Assembly (NCBI GenBank): GCA_964501905.1
Contig: CAZCTW010000019.1
Coordinates: 1-27,017 of the forward strand
Reading direction: 5' to 3'
Length of the DNA stretch: 27,017 nucleotides
From: B69-G16 sp964501905
Lineage (GTDB): Archaea; Thermoproteota; Thermoprotei; Thermofilales; B69-G16
Below, in pieces: positions 24,759 to 27,017 of the stretch (position 1 is the stretch's first letter; the number at the start of each line of letters is the position of its first letter). The notes under the pieces were generated by a model that saw only the letters and a program-made list of their open reading frames with translations, had not been told where the DNA came from and ran no database searches. The position numbers and the translations under genes are program-made.

Positions 24759-25324
24759 CTATCCGGTACGCGCGGTCGATAAATTGGTTAACGTAGGGTT
24801 AACTACTCTAGGACCTAGAACTCTAAGCTCTATCTCGGGCACTCCATCGTCGACGCCCATGCTCGACATAAACCAACTATCTCCAGTCCTAACCTCTATC
24901 TCCGCCCTAAACTCTTGGAGGGGATTTTCCTCTAACTTCAACGGGTAATCCTCGGGTAGCCCAAGCAAAGTCCTAACGAACGCTAAGATAGTCGATACGG
25001 TTCCTCCGCCCTTATAATCCAGTATAGCTCTTTTAATTCTCCTCCTAAAATCAGAGTCTGATTCTCAGCTCCTCCTCTTTAACATGAATATAGCCGCTAG
25101 CTTATCTAAATCCTCGCCGAAAGCTGTATCAACCCAATGGGATTTCATCACATATGTTAAATCCCTTCCAGCTTCCTCTAATCTCCACTCAACATCAACT
25201 CTATTAGGATCGTTACTTCGAAGTCCATATAATCAATAAGCTTCCCTATTAAAGTTTCCTTTAAACAATGACCTAGAACATCGTCATCATACATTAGCAT
25301 ATTTACGTAATTCCTTTGAATCAT
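24759..25324 (-). pseudogene. Baseplate/distal-tail-like gene with nonsense codon and frameshift
   Basis: From ATG 25324 the frame reads MIQRNYVNMLMYDDD and LGHCLKETLIGKLIDYMDFE, then shifts one base near 25220 to DPNRVDVEWRLEEAGRDLTY and WVDTAFGEDLDKLAAIFML. A TGA at 25065-25067 interrupts KRRS and ESDSDFRRRIKRAILDYKGG in the same frame; tail proteins of this style have RRxGES there, so a Gly codon (GGA) probably became TGA. The rest, GTVSTILAFVRTLLGL and EIELRVLGPRVVNPTLTN, resembles baseplate or distal-tail proteins and ends abruptly at 24759. A TATA-like palindrome (25343-25350) lies about 22 bp before the ATG. It is the first gene of the minus-strand tail-like set. Family assignment is by style only. 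Confidence 0.5.
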
Positions 25325-25333
25325 TATTTAGTG

Positions 25334-25375
25334 GTGGGATTTTTATATAAGTGGGATAATTTAATATTGTGGGAT
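25334..25375. promoter_or_regulatory. Three GTGGGAT direct repeats at a divergent promoter
   Basis: GTGGGAT occurs at 25334-25340, 25351-25357 and 25369-25375, with starts 17 and 18 bp apart, in the 52-bp gap between the divergent AbrB antitoxin gene (ATG 25377) and the tail-like gene (ATG 25324 on the minus strand). The palindrome TTATATAA (25343-25350) lies between the first two copies and could act as TATA box in both directions. An antitoxin operator is the simplest reading. Confidence 0.5.
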
Positions 25376-25376
25376 T

Positions 25377-25625
25377 ATGAAGTCTATAGTTAAAATAGAT
25401 AGTAAGGGTAGAGTGGCTATCCCAAAGAATATTAGAAAAGAAGCAGGATTAGAACCGGGGAATTTAGTGGCTATCTATTTAGAAGATGGGAGAGTAGTAA
25501 TTGAGCCTCTCGAATCTGCTGCCGATAAATACTATGGAGTTTGTAAAGTAGAGAAATGGCCTGAAAACCTAGATGAATTCGTGGTAGAGGCTTTGAGAAA
25601 ATGGTGGATAAGCCAAAGTACGTAG
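25377..25625 (+). CDS. AbrB/SpoVT-type antitoxin
   Basis: An 82-residue protein whose first 45 residues form the swapped-hairpin AbrB DNA-binding domain: IVKIDSKGRVAIPKNIRKEA, GLEPGNLVAIYLEDGRVVIE. The rest would bind the toxin. It is followed by an overlapping PIN toxin gene (25-bp overlap), a standard arrangement in archaea. Translation starts at ATG 25377, 1 bp after the last GTGGGAT repeat, so the leader must be very short. The protein probably binds these repeats and represses both its own operon and possibly the divergent tail-like genes; the second part is inference. Confidence 0.85.
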   Translation: MKSIVKIDSKGRVAIPKNIRKEAGLEPGNLVAIYLEDGRVVIEPLESAADKYYGVCKVEKWPENLDEFVVEALRKWWISQST

Positions 25626-26023
25626 ACGTTAACGTTTTCATATACTGGCTCGGCGGGCATCCACTATACGGCGAGAAATCCCGTAAATGGATTAGAAAAA
25701 TTGAAAAAGCAGCACCACGTGAATATCTAACTTCTAGCTTAACAATATACGAAACCTTGATTATACTCGCCGGCCTAACTGGAAGAAACATGAAAGATAA
25801 GGAGTTTATTAGGGGGATTGTAGAGGCATTTGAAAGACTTAAAGGATTAACAATAGAATCTTTGAAAAAGGAAGATATGATTAAGGCTATAGAGCTGATG
25901 GAGGAGTATCAGTTAGACTATGAGGATGCACTACATTTAGCAATAGCTCTTGGAGCTGGAGCATCCATAGTCATATCAAATGATAAAGACTGGGATAGAA
26001 CTCCCATACCTAGGACTTTCTAG
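25601..26023 (+). CDS. vapC: PIN-domain toxin (VapC type)
   Basis: A 140-residue PIN ribonuclease. The acidic residues are in place: KYVDVNVFIYWL (Asp near residue 9), TIYETLIILAGL (Glu near 51), LDYEDALHLAIAL (Asp near 108 and 112) and VISNDKDWDR near residue 128. The start is ATG 25601, inside the antitoxin gene; GTG 25604 would be equivalent. With the AbrB-type antitoxin it forms a second toxin-antitoxin pair in this window, of a different antitoxin class from the one at 2359-2957. It is convergent with the glycine-zipper gene, with about 190 bp between them. Confidence 0.88.
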   Translation: MVDKPKYVDVNVFIYWLGGHPLYGEKSRKWIRKIEKAAPREYLTSSLTIYETLIILAGLTGRNMKDKEFIRGIVEAFERLKGLTIESLKKEDMIKAIELMEEYQLDYEDALHLAIALGAGASIVISNDKDWDRTPIPRTF

Positions 26024-26217
26024 ACAGTATTCCATCCCCCTAGCCTCACAGGAAATAAGCTATAAATTCAACTCGTAAGCATCGGCAACAGTCGCGGCAA
26101 TATTGTTCATACTATTAGCAGTTGCTAGAAAAATAGGCGGACAATAATAAACCCTAAACTTTCTTAACGTATTCTATGAATTCGTCACCGTATCTTAGTC
26201 ATTACATTATAAAGCTA

Positions 26218-26513
26218 CTATAAATTGCGTAAAAACTCTTTAACGTGTTCTGTGAATCGGTTGCCCATCTTAGCAATCTTTATTATAAAAGCTATTATTA
26301 GTCCTGCCATATATCCCGAGAGTCCAGGTGGAAGTATAAGGGCATTATCGGACGGGGGTGTGGTAGCGTCTATAAATGCTCCTATTAAGCCTAAAAATAC
26401 ACCGAGCCAACCAGCTCCCCAACCGATGCCTGCACCGACGATCACGCCGATGAGCATGCCAATGACCCAATGACTTCGCCGACGGCTAAGCCGACGAACC
26501 CACCGACAAACAT
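26218..26513 (-). pseudogene. Glycine-zipper membrane protein, frameshifted
   Basis: ATG 26513 opens MFVGGFVGLAVGEVIGSL, then the frame ends; a frame shifted by one base near 26468 continues as IGMLIGVIVGAGIGWGAGWL, GVFLGLIGAFIDA and, after a short loop, GYMAGLIIAFIIKIAK, ending with a charged tail (HVKEFLRNL). One added base (GGG before GTC) would restore one frame. The product would have three to four Gly-rich helices with GxxxG spacing, typical of small oligomerising membrane proteins. Upstream codons in the same frame as the first part (TDVTLVESVGKPIG) run into the end of the kinase-PEGA gene, so it may once have been its membrane-anchored C-terminus. Confidence 0.45.
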
Positions 26514-26545
26514 GCCGATGGGCTTGCCTACGGACTCAACGAGGG

Positions 26546-27017
26546 TTACGTCGGTTTTTCGTTTAGTACTTTGTTTTCTTTTTGTTGTGTTGGAATTAGC
26601 TGGGGTTTTGTTGTTGGTATTTGTAATGTGTATACTTGTTTTGGTTCTAAGAATACTGTATAGGTTTTTGTGGTGGATCCTTTAACTATTTTTATCGTAT
26701 GATTGCCGGGTAGTAGTTTTACCGTCATATTTACCGTCTATATATATTTCGCTAATTTTGTCTTCGATTGAAATATTTGCTTCTGTTGTGTAGCCAAGGC
26801 ATTCTCTCAGTACTGAGATAAATTCTTTTAGTGTAGGTCTTTGCTCGGGGTCCTGACTAGTAGCCCTGTTTACCAGGTTTCTAATTTTAGAATTTTGGAT
26901 TTTCCTCGAGTATGGTTTTCCCGTTACTATCTCTGCCAATATAACCCCTAGGCTGTATATGTCGCTTTTCCCGCTATATTCTCCATCCCAGACCTCTGGC
27001 GCCGTGTATACTGGCGT
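26546..27017 (-). pseudogene. Ser/Thr protein kinase C-terminal lobe plus PEGA domain, frame-broken, partial
   Basis: The minus strand enters the window inside a Hanks-type kinase: YTAPEVW (the APE motif), SGKSDIYSLGVILAEIVTGK (subdomain IX) and LVNRATSQDPEQRPTLKEFI (subdomain XI with its Arg). A linker leads to IYIDGKYDGKT, the first half of a PEGA domain, at about 26760-26725. A second frame continues with TVKLLPGNHTIKIVKG and VFLEPKQVYTLQIP, the second half, ending at a TAA at 26546. The catalytic loop and ATP site lie beyond the window edge. The two halves overlap at a sequence read as YDGKT in one frame and MTVKL in the other. PEGA domains occur on kinases and cell-surface proteins of archaea and bacteria. 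It lies near the tail-like set on the same strand. Confidence 0.7.

Noticed and set aside
25334..25375. GTGGGAT repeats considered as a CRISPR-like array
   Set aside because: Repeats are only 7 bp with 10-11 bp between them, far below CRISPR repeat and spacer sizes.
26225..26685. Plus-strand frames opposite the Gly-zipper and PEGA regions
   Set aside because: They are composed of Pro, Ile and Ala or of hydrophobic runs that mirror Gly-rich helices and a Lys/Thr-rich linker; no motif or start context.

Overview
The window looks archaeal, most likely from a thermophilic Thermoproteota-type organism; the genus cannot be told. Several genes have a TATA-like box about 25-35 bp before a start codon with little or no leader. 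The gene content also fits: a TrmB-type sugar regulator, a UPF0248/MJ1316-type protein, archaeal PIN-domain toxin-antitoxin pairs and UbiA-type membrane prenyltransferase. Most core genes are intact, while several accessory genes are broken by frameshifts or a nonsense codon.

Left part (1-4434): a partial membrane protein, a UPF0248 protein, an AT-rich stretch with a retropepsin-like gene and a VapBC pair, then two decayed genes on the minus strand, a radical SAM remnant and a GH130 glycoside phosphorylase remnant.

Sugar region (3465-12930): a minus-strand operon encodes a binding protein, two permeases and an ATPase (8677 down to 4482), followed directly by the GH130 pseudogene. Divergent from it, a TrmB-type regulator overlaps an amylo-alpha-1,6-glucosidase-type enzyme. 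A perfect 10-bp inverted repeat sits on the binding-protein promoter between the two units and is the best candidate for the TrmB operator. A GT4 glycosyltransferase converges on the glucosidase gene. Together these suggest import and breakdown of an oligosaccharide or glucan under substrate control, with the phosphorylase step lost.

Middle (12931-22427): a probable IS605/TnpB-end scar, then housekeeping-like genes: MFS transporter, UbiA-family prenyltransferase, AIM24-family protein, NAD-dependent sugar epimerase, an unknown protein, a short-chain dehydrogenase, a MarC-family membrane protein, a ClC channel/transporter with CBS domains, a small unknown protein and a short coding remnant.

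Right part (22428-27017): the most unusual region. A minus-strand gene set resembles a phage-tail or contractile-injection tail-tip module: a baseplate/distal-tail-like gene with a nonsense codon and frameshift; a DNA-circularisation (Mu gpN-like) domain joined to a carboxypeptidase-regulatory-like domain and a coiled coil; a LysM protein whose domain is split across the gene junction; and an all-helical unknown protein. Its promoter is shared with a divergent AbrB-PIN toxin-antitoxin pair and carries three evenly spaced GTGGGAT repeats. At the edge lie a Ser/Thr kinase with a PEGA domain, frame-broken, and a glycine-zipper membrane protein, also frame-broken. I read this as a decaying tail-like element with attached regulatory and toxin genes; whether the breaks are real or sequencing errors in A/T runs must be settled from reads.
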